This document shows, piece after piece, positions 8,012-17,816 of a stretch of DNA of 64,000 nucleotides (its first letter is position 1; every line of letters starts with the position of its first letter). The translations under genes were made by a program, and so were the position numbers. The notes under the pieces are model-generated. The model made no database searches, had not been told where the DNA came from, and was given only the letters and a program-made list of their open reading frames with translations. Source of the stretch: Candidatus Thiodubiliella endoseptemdiera (GTDB lineage Bacteria > Pseudomonadota > Gammaproteobacteria > PS1 > Pseudothioglobaceae); NCBI GenBank assembly GCA_013416635.1, contig JACCHT010000001.1, forward strand, positions 1,240,001 through 1,304,000. Direction: 5' to 3'.

Positions 8012-9680
8012 TTATTTATTTGTATTTTCTAAATATTTTAATATTTTTTTGGCTTTATCCGCATGGTTTTTATTCTGAGATTTGGATAAATCTTGGAAAA
8101 CGGATATTACATTTTCTGTATATTCACTAACGTTCAAATCCTTTCCTTCAGGGCTACTCAAAAAACGCACAACCTCTTTACAATATTTTGGATTATCCAA
8201 AATATATTGCTTTATATCCTTTGGCTGAACTTTAGATAATACTTCTGGCTCATTGTTCCAGCCATGCTTTTGTCTTATATCACGCATCATGGTTATTATT
8301 TGTTCAACTGAATTAACAGCACTCTGATCGCTTTCTTTAATACATTCTTCATAATAATCAGGTAATGACACATCAAAATCTAAAATATTTTGCGCATCTC
8401 CAAAGCTACCATCTTTCATCCAGTCAAGATTCTCTTTAATAAAAGATTTAAGGTGTTCGACAGCAAAATCATGGTATTTTTCTTTATTTTCAATATCTAG
8501 TTCTTTTAATTGTTCAATATAGTGTATAAAATTTCCAGAGTTTAGATATGCATCTCCAGCAATAATAAGTTTATTGCCGTGTTCTTCGAATATCTCCCAT
8601 AAATCCTCTACATAACTATCAACTTCATACGACATATCGTATAAATGCTTATCCCGTTTTTTTTGAATATCATCAGAAATGACATATAAATGTTGATTAT
8701 TAATTTTAGATTTGATAATGTTTACAAGAGATTCCTCGTCAACAAGAGAAGTTTGGCAATATTGGCGAAGGATAAACACAACATCGCTTTTCAAAAGGAG
8801 ATATATTCCAATCATCACCTTCGATTAAACATAATAGATCTTCATACTTTGTATCTTTTTTAGGTTTAGAAGATTTATCAAATTCAGATTCTTGTTTTTT
8901 ATCAGCATATTGTATAAGCCCATCAAAAGAAGATGTTTGTGCATTAATAGCGGCAATTTCGATAATACTGCCCACTATCTCAGTTGTAACTTCTGGCTTG
9001 CCTTTAATATGAGTCTGGATAAAAGAAAAATCATTTAGTGCGTTAATAATTCGGCTAATAATCCGTATATTGTTTACTTTATGCTCTATTAAATATTTCT
9101 CCAAAGGATAATCTTTGAAAACAGTTAATTTATCTTTCAATATATTTAATGAATCAGATGGACTGGGATCGTAATTAAATTCATAATCAACAATTTTTCT
9201 TTATATTTGGACAGAGTTTCTTGATCTTCTGGTTCTAACTCTTCCTCATTCAATATCATAACAATCTTACATTGTTTTTGTTCTTTTAATTCTGATATAA
9301 GGCCCAAAACTTCTTCTAGTTTTATTGATGATAATCTTTCAAAATCATCAAAACACACGATTATATCTTTGAAGTCTTGACTGTCAAGTGAGGCTATAAG
9401 TGTTGAAATATCATATAGGGGATTTTTAATAACTTTTACACTCTTAATGTTTAGTACAATTTAGAATTAGAAATAATTTGCAAAAAGACATCTGTTCGAA
9501 TATCTGCAATTTTTTCTTTGCCAAACAAAGAAACATAGGCAGTTTTTTTATCCGCCAGTTCTTCTTTAAAATCATGCCAAAAATAAGTTTTCCCCACGCC
9601 CCACTTGCCGTTAATTGAAATAACGATAGGCTCATCCTTTTAAAAATATTTTTTAATCTTTCTTTTATTGTAATATGCAT
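8012..9680 (-). pseudogene. KAP-type P-loop NTPase, broken by several frameshifts
   Basis: Read across frames from an ATG at 9680, one protein of about 550 residues emerges. It has Walker A GKWGVGKT, a Walker B-like IIVCFDDFERL, and a long helical C-terminal part ending at 8012. Frames change near 9640, 9465 (with a stop), 9165 and 8790, mostly at short A or T runs. This matches KAP/AAA NTPases, some of which act in phage defence, but the function here is unknown. A MITE ends 28 bp upstream of the start. It is either a decaying gene or one scarred by homopolymer errors. Confidence 0.75.
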
Positions 9681-9707
9681 AGTTTTTTTGAATAATTTAC
9701 AAAAATT

Positions 9708-9868
9708 GAGACCTTTGCATAAATAGGGATGATTAGCAAAATGACAGATTTTATTAAATTGGAAATTTTTTAAATCCACTCCTAGCAGGGCTAAGGGTGT
9801 TTTTAAAAAGTTTGTAATTTGATGAAAGATGGCGTTTTGATGATTATTCATATTTATGCAAAGGTCTC
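9708..9868 (+). mobile_element. 161-bp palindromic MITE, copy 4
   Basis: Full-length copy with 5-bp target duplication AAATT. It lies between the unknown ORF ending at 9872 and the KAP-type gene start, separating the latter from the truB operon. Confidence 0.95.
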
Positions 9869-9871
9869 AAA

Positions 9872-10498
9872 TTATATGTAATGCTCAATAAATTCTCTAA
9901 ATTTCTTGTGTGACATAATCTGCGTACCGTCACAATTAAATGACATTGACACCGTTGAATTAAACAAGTTGATAGTCACTGCACGCAAATAATAACCCTC
10001 TAAGTCTCGCAATTTAGGTAGATTTTCCATAATAAAACGCAAGTCGTCAACATCGGTCAATTTTTCCATTTTTTTATTACGCATGCGTAAAGAGTTTTGC
10101 CATTCTAAGGAAAGCAACTCAAAGGCAGTATCGTCTTCCATTACTTTGTAAAGTCGTTTAATCAATCGACTTTTTTCTTTGAGTGGGATTTTATTAAAGT
10201 GAAAATCCATATACTCTGGATTGAGCAAATCATCTGCCAAATGCACTTCAGTATTAAATGGGTCAAACACACTGGAAATACGCACCTCGGCATTATTAAG
10301 CCCAATTACTAGGCGATAAGCACCAGTTTCCAGCAGCAAATATAACCAAACTTTTGAGAGTTTTTCTAGGTTTTTATCAACACTGTTAAATGCACGCTCA
10401 CGATTATAAACACTCTCTCGTAGGCTTTTATCGCCTTTGATGGAGTGCATTAAATTATTATTAAAATAATAGCCGACGAGTGCGTCTTTTTTCTTCAT
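9872..10498 (-). CDS. Conserved-looking protein of unknown function
   Basis: 208 aa, intact. I do not recognise a family. It has no signal peptide or membrane segment and is rich in charged residues with alternating helix and strand patterns. Its ATG overlaps the truB stop (ATGA), so it is probably co-translated as the last gene of the rimP-nusA-infB-rbfA-truB operon. Its stop lies 3 bp before a MITE. Confidence 0.8.
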   Translation of the reverse strand: MKKKDALVGYYFNNNLMHSIKGDKSLRESVYNRERAFNSVDKNLEKLSKVWLYLLLETGAYRLVIGLNNAEVRISSVFDPFNTEVHLADDLLNPEYMDFHFNKIPLKEKSRLIKRLYKVMEDDTAFELLSLEWQNSLRMRNKKMEKLTDVDDLRFIMENLPKLRDLEGYYLRAVTINLFNSTVSMSFNCDGTQIMSHKKFREFIEHYI

Positions 10499-11397
10499 AT
10501 AAATAATCGCTTGGGTTGTAAAATGTTATTTTCTATTTGCCCAATACCTAAAAATAGAGCGTTTTTATCAAATATTTTAACCAAGTTATCACCTTGGTTT
10601 TCAACTTTCACAGTTCGCCCATAACGAATGTCGATACCCTGCTGCTCATCAATAGTGATGCTGTGAATGCTAGGCAACATATCCTCACTTGGAAAAATCT
10701 GTGCATCAAGTTGTGCATAATTGTCACTGGCTAATTTTTCCAAATCAGAAAATTTAATAGCTTGACCAATATCTACATGGGCAAATCCTGTACGCCTGAG
10801 TTCAATCACATGTGCACCACAGCCCAATTTTTCACCAATATCGCCAACCAATGAACGGATATAAGTGCCTTTGGAACATGACACCTCTAAACTAAAAATG
10901 CCATTTTCATAGCCCAAAAAATCAATGTTGAAAATAGTGACAGGTCGAGCTGGTCGTTCAATTTCAATGCCTAGTCTAGCGAGTTTGTACAAAGGTTGTC
11001 CGTCTTTTTTAAGCGCTGAATACATTGGCGGTATTTGCTCAATATCGCCTTGAAAACTGAATGCAGCTGCTTTTACTTGTGCTTCACTCAGCTCAAAGTC
11101 TCTGGTGTTGATAATTTCACCTTCACAATCTAAGGTATTGGTGATTTCACCCAATTTTCCACGCACATAATAGCGTTTATTGTCATCCAATAAAAACCCT
11201 GCAACCTTCGTAGCCTGCCCCAAACAAATCGGCAGTATGCCGCTGGCAAGTGGGTCAAGCGCCCCTGTATGTCCTGCTTTTTTAGCAAAAAATAAGCGTT
11301 TGACTTTTTGTAAAACTGCATTAGAACTCAGCCCTGTATCTTTATCCAATAGGATAATGCCGTTAATATTTCTACCTTTTGGGTTGCGTCTTGACAA
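10495..11397 (-). CDS. truB: TruB, tRNA pseudouridine-55 synthase
   Basis: 300 aa. The catalytic Asp is in GALDPLASGILPICLGQATK. KKAGHTG and the C-terminal CSKGTYIRSLVGDIG segment are also characteristic. It isomerises U55 in the T-loop of tRNAs. It lies 1 bp after rbfA in the canonical operon. Confidence 0.97.
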   Translation of the reverse strand: MSRRNPKGRNINGIILLDKDTGLSSNAVLQKVKRLFFAKKAGHTGALDPLASGILPICLGQATKVAGFLLDDNKRYYVRGKLGEITNTLDCEGEIINTRDFELSEAQVKAAAFSFQGDIEQIPPMYSALKKDGQPLYKLARLGIEIERPARPVTIFNIDFLGYENGIFSLEVSCSKGTYIRSLVGDIGEKLGCGAHVIELRRTGFAHVDIGQAIKFSDLEKLASDNYAQLDAQIFPSEDMLPSIHSITIDEQQGIDIRYGRTVKVENQGDNLVKIFDKNALFLGIGQIENNILQPKRLFI

Positions 11398-11398
11398 T

Positions 11399-11737
11399 TT
11401 AGAGTTTTGCTAATAAATCATCAATTCTGGCACCTGTATTTGGGGCTGAATCATAGATAAACTTGAGTGCTGGAGTGTGGCGTAAATCCAAAATATTTGA
11501 CAAGCGAGAACGAAAAAAACCACTAGCCTTATAAAGCAAAGGGGCGACGCTGTTTTTCTGCTCTTCTGGCACAGTGTAAAAAACCTTGGCACTGCTCAAA
11601 TCACGACTGGCTAACACATCAGTAATATCGACGGCTTGTAGCCTTGGGTCTTTGGTTTCTTTTTTGAGTAATATCACTAATTCTCGACGAATTAACTCAT
11701 TAACGCGTTCTACTCTAAAAGAATTTTGTTCTGCCAT
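11399..11737 (-). CDS. rbfA: RbfA, ribosome-binding factor A
   Basis: 112 aa. A single KH-like domain beginning FRVERVNELIRRELV with KDPR and TDV segments, as in the RbfA family. It helps mature the 30S subunit by acting at the 16S rRNA 5' end. It lies 3 bp after infB and 1 bp before truB. Confidence 0.95.
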   Translation of the reverse strand: MAEQNSFRVERVNELIRRELVILLKKETKDPRLQAVDITDVLASRDLSSAKVFYTVPEEQKNSVAPLLYKASGFFRSRLSNILDLRHTPALKFIYDSAPNTGARIDDLLAKL

Positions 11738-11740
11738 TAC

Positions 11741-14056
11741 CTACAAAGTACGCGCTTTTTCAATACGCTCAAAGACTTCAATCTGGTCGCCTGCTTCCAC
11801 ATCGTAACCAGCAACGCCAATGCCGCATTCAATACCTGATTTGACTTCTTTAACATCATCTTTAAAGCGTCTGAGTGATTCTAATTCACCTTCAAATACT
11901 ACCACGCTATCACGCAATACACGAATTGGAGAGTCTTTTCTAACCATACCCTCCTCAACCATACAACCTGCGATATCGCCCAATTTTTGCGACCTAAATA
12001 CTTCTTTCACATTAGCAATACCGATGATATTTTCACTCAATTCAGGGCTTAATAAACCGCTCATAATCGCCTTAACATCATCAATTAAGTTATAAATAAT
12101 TGAGTAATATTCAATACGCACATCTTCATTATCTGCCGTTTTACGCGCCACCGCATCAGCACGCACATTAAAGCCAAGCACCAACGCCCCTGAAGTAGCC
12201 GCTAAAGTAATATCAGTATTGTTAATACCGCCCACGCCACTGGATACCACTTTAACACGCACTTCATCGGTTGACAATTCTTCAAGCGCTTCAACTAATG
12301 CCTGTGCTGAACCTCTAACATCAGATTTAAGCAATACATTAACGGTAGAAACATCGCCTTCTTCCATTTTTTGCAAGAAGTTTTCCATTTTCGATGCTTG
12401 TTGTTTTTGTAATTCCGCCTCACGATCGCGTGCTTTTCTGAAACTAGCGACTTCGCGTGCTTTGCGTTCAGTTTCCACTACCAATACCTCATCACCTGCA
12501 TCTGGCACACCTGACAAACCAAGCACTTCAACTGGCATAGAAGGTCCTGCTTCTTTTAAAACTTTGCCTTGGTCGTTAACAATTTGCTTAACCTTGCCAT
12601 ATTCCAGCCCAGCAATCATAATATCGCCTTTCTTTAAAGTGCCTGATTGCACCAGAATTGTCGTTACTTTGCCACGGCCTTTTTCTAAGCGGGCTTCTAA
12701 TACTGTCCCTTGTGCTGGACCTTTGGCAACTGCTGAAAATTCTGACACTTCAGCGGTTAGCGTAATGGCATCCAACAGAGCATCAATGCCTTCGCCTGTT
12801 TTTGCCGAAACACCAACCATCATCACATCGCCGCCCCATTCTTCAGAAATGACCTCGTGCGAAGAGAGTTCTTGTCTGACTTTGTCAAGATTAGCCCCTT
12901 CTTTATCAATTTTGTTAATAGCGACAATAATTGGTGCGCCTGATTTTTTCGCGTGATTGATTGACTCAATTGTTTGTGGCATTACCCCATCATCGGCTGC
13001 CACCACGAGAATAATAATATCGGTCGAATTTGCACCACGAGAACGCATTTTTGAAAATGCAGCATGTCCTGGCGTGTCAATAAAAGTAATGACATTGCCT
13101 TTTGACTCAACTTGATAAGCGCCAATATGCTGAGTAATACCGCCCGCTTCGCCATCCGCAACTTTTGCCTCACGAATACGGTCTAATAGTGAAGTTTTGC
13201 CGTGATCAACATGACCCATAATAGTAACAATTGGTGGTCGCTGTATTTCGTCGCCAGTGGCTTTTGACTTTTCAATGGCCACATCTTCAATCGTTGTTTC
13301 TTTACTGGCAACACCTTGATGTCCCATTTCTTCCACCACCAAAAGTGCAGTATCTTGGTCAATTACATCATTCAGCGTCGCCATCACGCCCATACCCATC
13401 AATACTTTCAGAACTTCACCTGCTTTGGTAGTCATTTTTTGGGCTAAATCAATTACTTTAATATTGTCAGGAACTGCCACTTCGTGAATTACCTTTTCAA
13501 CTGGCTTTTGGAAGCCGTGCTGTGCTTGTTCTTCTTGAATTTTTTGACTAAGGCGAGTTCTGTCTTTTTTCTTTAATTTTCTATTGGTTTTCTTGGCAAC
13601 ATGCAACTGTGCACGACCGCCCACCCCTGGCGAACCTGCATTACGCAAGCGTTTTGGCTTTTTGGCCTCTTCTTTCTTGTCTTCTGGGGCTTTTTTAGTA
13701 TTTTCTGCTTCTTGTTTTGCTTCTGTTTGCTGTTTTTTCAGATCTTCATCGTCTTGCTTTTGCTTTTGCGTCATTTCTTTACGCTTAGCATCTTGCTCCA
13801 ACAACTTCTCATCTTTTTCGTGCCCAGCCTCTAACGCCGCTTTCGCCTTAGCCACTTCTTCTGCATCGATTTCACTCACAGTAGGTGTGGCTGGTTTAAC
13901 CGTACGCTTTTTACTGCCCATTAGAATTTTGAGTTCGCTTGCCGAAACTTCGGAATCCATCGTTTTATCACCAACACCAGCGTCTGCCAGACTTGCAATG
14001 ATTTCGTCTTCCGACTTTTTCAATAATTTAGAAAGTGATTGAACTGTATGTGCCAT
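11741..14056 (-). CDS. infB: InfB, translation initiation factor IF-2
   Basis: 771 aa. The N-terminal IF2 domain is followed by a Lys/Glu/Gln-rich linker (about residues 70-180). The G domain starts at residue 281 with GHVDHGKT, then DTPGHAAF and NKID. Two beta-barrel domains and the fMet-tRNA-binding C-domain follow. It is a GTPase that places initiator tRNA on the 30S subunit. It is shorter than E. coli IF-2, mainly in the linker. Confidence 0.97.
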   Translation of the reverse strand: MAHTVQSLSKLLKKSEDEIIASLADAGVGDKTMDSEVSASELKILMGSKKRTVKPATPTVSEIDAEEVAKAKAALEAGHEKDEKLLEQDAKRKEMTQKQKQDDEDLKKQQTEAKQEAENTKKAPEDKKEEAKKPKRLRNAGSPGVGGRAQLHVAKKTNRKLKKKDRTRLSQKIQEEQAQHGFQKPVEKVIHEVAVPDNIKVIDLAQKMTTKAGEVLKVLMGMGVMATLNDVIDQDTALLVVEEMGHQGVASKETTIEDVAIEKSKATGDEIQRPPIVTIMGHVDHGKTSLLDRIREAKVADGEAGGITQHIGAYQVESKGNVITFIDTPGHAAFSKMRSRGANSTDIIILVVAADDGVMPQTIESINHAKKSGAPIIVAINKIDKEGANLDKVRQELSSHEVISEEWGGDVMMVGVSAKTGEGIDALLDAITLTAEVSEFSAVAKGPAQGTVLEARLEKGRGKVTTILVQSGTLKKGDIMIAGLEYGKVKQIVNDQGKVLKEAGPSMPVEVLGLSGVPDAGDEVLVVETERKAREVASFRKARDREAELQKQQASKMENFLQKMEEGDVSTVNVLLKSDVRGSAQALVEALEELSTDEVRVKVVSSGVGGINNTDITLAATSGALVLGFNVRADAVARKTADNEDVRIEYYSIIYNLIDDVKAIMSGLLSPELSENIIGIANVKEVFRSQKLGDIAGCMVEEGMVRKDSPIRVLRDSVVVFEGELESLRRFKDDVKEVKSGIECGIGVAGYDVEAGDQIEVFERIEKARTL

Positions 14057-14077
14057 AGCGTTTGCCTTTGTTAAATA

Positions 14078-15556
14078 TTATTTAAACCATCCTTCATTCT
14101 CTCTTGCTGTCATAATCACAGCTGATGCCACTTCTTTGTCAATATTACGAACTTCCAATAATTCGTCAATAGATAATTCTGCCAAATCTTCAACGGTGAT
14201 AACCTCAGCCTTAATCAATGCTTGTGCCAAATCTTCATCAACCCCTTCAACTGTTGTCAATACTTCAAAAGAATCTGCATCACCAAAAGCCTGCACCAAT
14301 TGTGCATCAGAAGCACGCGCCTGCATTTCTTCCACCATTGAAGCATCAAACTCTTCAATAGATTCCAAATTTACCGCATCGGCATCTGCCACTGCATCAA
14401 CACTGCCAAAACCTTCGTCAATTAATACCGCTGCTACCTCAGAATCAATACCCAATTTTTCAGCCAACTTATCGCTGACTTTTTGGCTCTCTTCGGCTTG
14501 TTTGTCGTCGGATTCGCTGACTGACATTACATTCAACTTCCAGCCAATTAAGCGAGAAGCCAATTTAATATTTTGACCACCACGACCAATGGCTAATGCC
14601 AATTGATCTTCTTCAACTGCAATATCCATTGTATTTTTATCTTCATCCACCACGATTGAAGTGACTTCTGCTGGTGCCATAGCGTTAATCGCGTATTGTG
14701 CAATGTCTTCATCCCATAAAATCACATCAACTCGCTCGCCATTTAACTCATTAGAAACTGCTTGCACTCGTGCACCCCGCATACCAATACAAGAACCGAT
14801 TGGATCTAAACGCTTGTCTTTGGTTTTGACTGCCAATTTTGAACGCAAACCTGGGTCACGACTTGCACCCATAATTTCAATCACACCCTCTGAAATCTCT
14901 GGCACTTCCATCTCAAATAACTCAATCATCATTTCAGGTACTGTGCGACTTAGGAAGATTTGTGCACCGCGTGGACTTGATTTCACTTCTTTAATATAGG
15001 CTCTCAAACGGTCATTTTTACGAATAGATTCGTTAGGAATTAAATCAAATTTAGAAATCATTCCATCAACACCGCCCATATCCACATAGGCATTACTGCG
15101 ATCAACACGCTTCACAGTGACCATAATCACCTCGCCCACTCGTTGAGTGTAATCGGCAACAATCACTTCTCTTTCTGCTTCGCGTACTTTTTGGATAATC
15201 ACTTGCTTCACGGTTTGTGCGGCAATACGGCCAAATTCTTCCGTCTCTCTCGGCTCACGCACAAAATCTTCAACTGCAATGCCTTTGGCGTCTTTGGCGT
15301 AAACATGCAATTCTGCGTTAAATTCTATTTCACCATCATCATCAAGGAAATTATCGCCATCTTCAACCACTGTCCATTGTCTAAAGGTAGAAAACTCACC
15401 TGTTTTTCTGTCAATCTCAACATGAGCATCAATATTATGGCGTTTTTTGGTTGCAACCGCCATTGCCTCTTCTAAAGCCTCAAAAACATCTTCTTTTGTG
15501 ATGTTCTTCTCATTAGAAATTGCCTCAACCATTAAAAATAATTCTTTACTTTCCAC
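14078..15556 (-). CDS. nusA: NusA, transcription termination/antitermination factor
   Basis: 492 aa. The order is an N-terminal RNAP-binding domain, an S1 domain (VGEVIMVTVKRVDRSNAYVDMG), two KH domains (GSCIGMRGARVQAV and LAIGRGGQNIKLASRLIG), and two acidic C-terminal repeats. It modulates pausing, termination and antitermination. It sits between rimP and infB. Confidence 0.97.
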   Translation of the reverse strand: MESKELFLMVEAISNEKNITKEDVFEALEEAMAVATKKRHNIDAHVEIDRKTGEFSTFRQWTVVEDGDNFLDDDGEIEFNAELHVYAKDAKGIAVEDFVREPRETEEFGRIAAQTVKQVIIQKVREAEREVIVADYTQRVGEVIMVTVKRVDRSNAYVDMGGVDGMISKFDLIPNESIRKNDRLRAYIKEVKSSPRGAQIFLSRTVPEMMIELFEMEVPEISEGVIEIMGASRDPGLRSKLAVKTKDKRLDPIGSCIGMRGARVQAVSNELNGERVDVILWDEDIAQYAINAMAPAEVTSIVVDEDKNTMDIAVEEDQLALAIGRGGQNIKLASRLIGWKLNVMSVSESDDKQAEESQKVSDKLAEKLGIDSEVAAVLIDEGFGSVDAVADADAVNLESIEEFDASMVEEMQARASDAQLVQAFGDADSFEVLTTVEGVDEDLAQALIKAEVITVEDLAELSIDELLEVRNIDKEVASAVIMTARENEGWFK

Positions 15557-15565
15557 TTTTTTCTC

Positions 15566-16027
15566 CTAAAAATGCGCAATTAAATTCGCTTTCTCAATTA
15601 AATCAATGTCCAAATCAACGGACCCCAATTCTGTCATCAACTCAATACTATTGTTTTTTTCACTCACACTGCCAATAGCACCCTTAAATTTTCTCTGTCC
15701 GTTAATCGGTCGCAACAATCTCAGCGAAATATCATTGCCTAAAAATCGCTGATAATGCCCAATATGAAACAATGGTCGTTCAATACCTGGCGATGAAACC
15801 TCCAAATTATACGGCATTGTAATCGGGTCTTCCACATCAAAAAGACTACTCAATTGACGCGATACTGCCTCGCAATCATCAACCCCAACCCCTTTCTCAG
15901 TATCAATATACACCCGTAAAATACTGTGCTTGCCGCTGGAAATATACTCAATTCCCACCAATTCATAGTCCATACCTTCAATAACGGGCTTGATTAATTC
16001 TTCAATTTTGTCCGTAATTTTTGCCAT
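15566..16027 (-). CDS. rimP: RimP, ribosome maturation factor
   Basis: 153 aa. The motif VGIEYISSGKHSILRVYID, the segment DDCEAVSRQLSSLFDVEDPI, and NLEVSSPGIERPL are diagnostic. It supports 30S assembly. It is the first protein gene of the nusA-infB operon, downstream of tRNA-fMet and a terminator. Confidence 0.96.
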   Translation of the reverse strand: MAKITDKIEELIKPVIEGMDYELVGIEYISSGKHSILRVYIDTEKGVGVDDCEAVSRQLSSLFDVEDPITMPYNLEVSSPGIERPLFHIGHYQRFLGNDISLRLLRPINGQRKFKGAIGSVSEKNNSIELMTELGSVDLDIDLIEKANLIAHF

Positions 16028-16045
16028 GCTTTTTCTTTATTGTAA

Positions 16046-16070
16046 TAAAAACCCCCTAAAAAAGGGGGTC
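16046..16070 (-). terminator. Hairpin with T-run after tRNA-fMet
   Basis: On the minus strand CCCCC-TTTTTTA-GGGGG is followed by TTTTTATT. It lies between the tRNA 3' end and rimP and could partly terminate or attenuate read-through into the rimP-nusA operon. Confidence 0.85.
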
Positions 16071-16078
16071 TAAAAATT

Positions 16079-16155
<77 letters not shown>

Positions 16156-16167
16156 CTAAAGGAGGCG

Positions 16168-16196
16168 ATTGTACGCACTTATATTGCAAATGTCCA
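16168..16196 (-). promoter_or_regulatory. Sigma-70-type promoter of tRNA-fMet
   Basis: On the minus strand a TGGACA -35 hexamer and a TACAAT -10 hexamer are separated by 17 bp. A GC-rich discriminator (TCGCCTCC) follows, as in stringently controlled stable-RNA promoters. Confidence 0.75.
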
Positions 16197-16312
16197 CTAA
16201 AAACACAGATTAATTTAATAACCTAGCAAAAAATCGCCGCATCCTCATAACTAAAGACTCTTTGTAATCAGGCAAAGTTGATGAAAAATAAAACAGCATG
16301 ACAAAAATTCTC

Positions 16313-16492
16313 ATCCTTAATGCAACGAACGCTAAAACCGTTGGCACGATTATTGCTGTTGAAATTCGCACTGCCACTGTTGATGTTCAAATTGCGACCA
16401 TTCGACCCATTAGCAGAGCGACTCCACAAGTTGGCGTTAGAGCCAACATTGTTAAGCGCGCCATTCGTACGATTGCGGTTGCCAGCAACTGG
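16313..16492 (-). repeat. DGR template repeat (TR)
   Basis: 180 bp that align without gaps to 17820-17999 and with two 1-nt gaps to 19833-20010. Read on the minus strand it would encode a lectin-like tail in which 17 of about 58 codons are AAC or AAT. That Asn richness is typical of TRs, because mutated adenines then change the codon widely. About 19 of 24 differences to VR1 and 20 of 24 to VR2 lie at TR adenines (hand count). It lies downstream of the RT on the same strand. The flanks stop matching the target genes closely just outside it. Confidence 0.92.
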
Positions 16493-16561
16493 CAACTTTA
16501 AAAACAAACACTTTTAACTTTATAAGTTGTCTCTCTCATAAAAATTGATCTTTGTCCTGTT

Positions 16562-16722
16562 GAGACCTTTGCATAAATATGAATAATCATCAAAACGCCA
16601 TCTTTCATCAAATTACAAACTTTTTAAAAACACCCTTAGCCCTGCTAGGAGTGGATTTAAAAAATTTCCAATTTAATAAAATCTGTCATTTTGCTAATCA
16701 TCCCTATTTATGCAAAGGTCTC
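16562..16722 (-). mobile_element. 161-bp palindromic MITE, copy 5 (truncates RT 3' end)
   Basis: Inverted full-length copy. Its flanks (CTGTT left, TAATA right) do not match, so insertion was followed by deletion or recombination. The RT reading frame runs into its right end and stops within it, losing the RT thumb region. Confidence 0.94.
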
Positions 16723-17697
16723 TAATAATGGATTTCAAATAATCTTTGTCTTTATGCACAAACAGCATATCATCCACATAACGACCATAATATTTTATCT
16801 TTAAAGTGTGTTTAATAAAATGATCCAAGTCATTCAAATATAAATTGCCAAACATCTGCGAAGTGAGGTTGCCAATCGGCAATCCCACACCTTTTGCATT
16901 ACCAAATAATGACTTATCTTTAGGTAAGCCTTGCCAGTCTTTTTTACTGCCTTTAAGGGTGCAATTTTGTGTTACTTCATTAAAAATAGTCTTTTGCAAC
17001 AAATAATCAACTAGCTCAAAAGACAATCCATTATAGGTTTTATCTCTATCTAAAATTTTAAGCACTTTTTGGTAAATCACCTCATGCTTAATGTGCGTAA
17101 AATATCCTTGAACATCAAGCTTTAAAATGAAGGCTTGCTTTTGGTAGTTATCTGTTGCACTGCGAATAAATTTGCTCGCTCGTTTAATACCATACAAACT
17201 GCCTTTATTTTGTCGACAACTGTAACTGTCATGAATAAATGTTTTTTCAATATCAAGAGACCTTTGCATAAATAGGGATGATTAGCAAAATGACAGATTT
17301 TATTAAACTGGAAATTTTTTAAATCCACTCCTAGCAGGGCTAAGGGTGTTTTTAAAAAGTTTGTAATTTGATGAAAGATGGCGTTTTGATGATTATTCAT
17401 ATTTATGCAAAGGTCTCATCAAGGTAAATCGCTCGACAAATCAAATGGTGCACCACTCTATCGGAAAAATCTGCTGCAAAAATTTCACGCTTAACGGGTT
17501 TGTTAATCATAAACACTGTGGATGGCTTAGGTTGGTAAGTTCGATTATTAATCTGTGTTGCCAATTCAATCAATTTTGATTCATAATCAAACTCAAATTC
17601 CAACTGATTTTAGGTATTGCGCTTGTTTTTGCGCGCATCATAAATAAGCCAAATACAACTGGTAAGCCAAATTTTCATAATCTTTATTGTTTTTCAT
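16723..17697 (-). pseudogene. DGR-type reverse transcriptase, copy 1 (interrupted and 3'-truncated)
   Basis: If the MITE at 17257-17417 and one TSD copy are removed, the frame joins as RAIYLDIEKTFIHDSYSC and continues. Motif A is ILKLDVQGYF, the DGR signature GLPIGNLTSQ replaces the QGxxxSP of group II introns, and the catalytic box is YVDDM. The N-terminus (ATG 17697, MKNNKDYENLAYQLYLAY) is broken by a 1-nt shift and a TAA at 17610-17612. A TTG nine bases later could restart translation. The C-terminus after VHKDKDYLKSII is lost at a MITE. The enzyme would copy TR RNA with adenine errors into the variable repeat. No avd gene is seen nearby. Confidence 0.88.
17257..17417 (+). mobile_element. 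161-bp palindromic MITE, copy 6 (inside RT)
   Basis: Full-length copy with perfect 5-bp target duplication ATCAA, inserted in the RT gene between the codons of the RAIYLD segment. Precise removal restores the RT frame. Confidence 0.96.
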
Positions 17698-17704
17698 TTT
17701 AAAA

Positions 17705-17733
17705 TCTAAAAAAAACTTGCGCCAAAGGCGCAA
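17705..17733 (-). terminator. Terminator between target gene A and RT
   Basis: On the minus strand TTGCGCC-TTT-GGCGCAA is followed by an eight-T run. It lies 8 bp upstream of the RT ATG, so the target gene and RT are probably separated transcriptionally, at least in part. Confidence 0.85.
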
Positions 17734-17745
17734 AAAATCAAGAGC

Positions 17746-17773
17746 ACCCAGCCACCCTGCGGGATGTCTGGGT
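17746..17773 (-). other. Hairpin downstream of VR1, possible DGR target-recognition stem-loop
   Basis: ACCCAG and CTGGGT enclose further pairing around a short GCA loop, about 44 nt 3' of VR1. Known DGRs require an inverted repeat just 3' of the variable repeat for efficient homing. The same hairpin follows VR2 at 19759-19786. The spacing is larger than in the Bordetella phage, so the function is inferred. Confidence 0.55.
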
Positions 17774-17816
17774 CAAGGGACGAAGTGTGCAAATAAATCA
17801 AAGTGTCACGCTACGC

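Noticed and set aside
12219-12956. Long plus-strand ORF opposite infB
   Set aside because: Antisense shadow of infB with low-complexity Ser/Thr/Pro composition.
16268-16507. A 79-codon minus-strand ORF over the template repeat that looks like a lectin-domain gene end
   Set aside because: It is the DGR template read as protein; it has no plausible start region or full domain and its Asn richness reflects TR function.
16694-17603. Group II intron or retron reverse transcriptase
   Set aside because: The motif is IGNLTSQ rather than QGxxxSP, no intron RNA ends or msr-msd region is seen, and TR/VR pairs are present.
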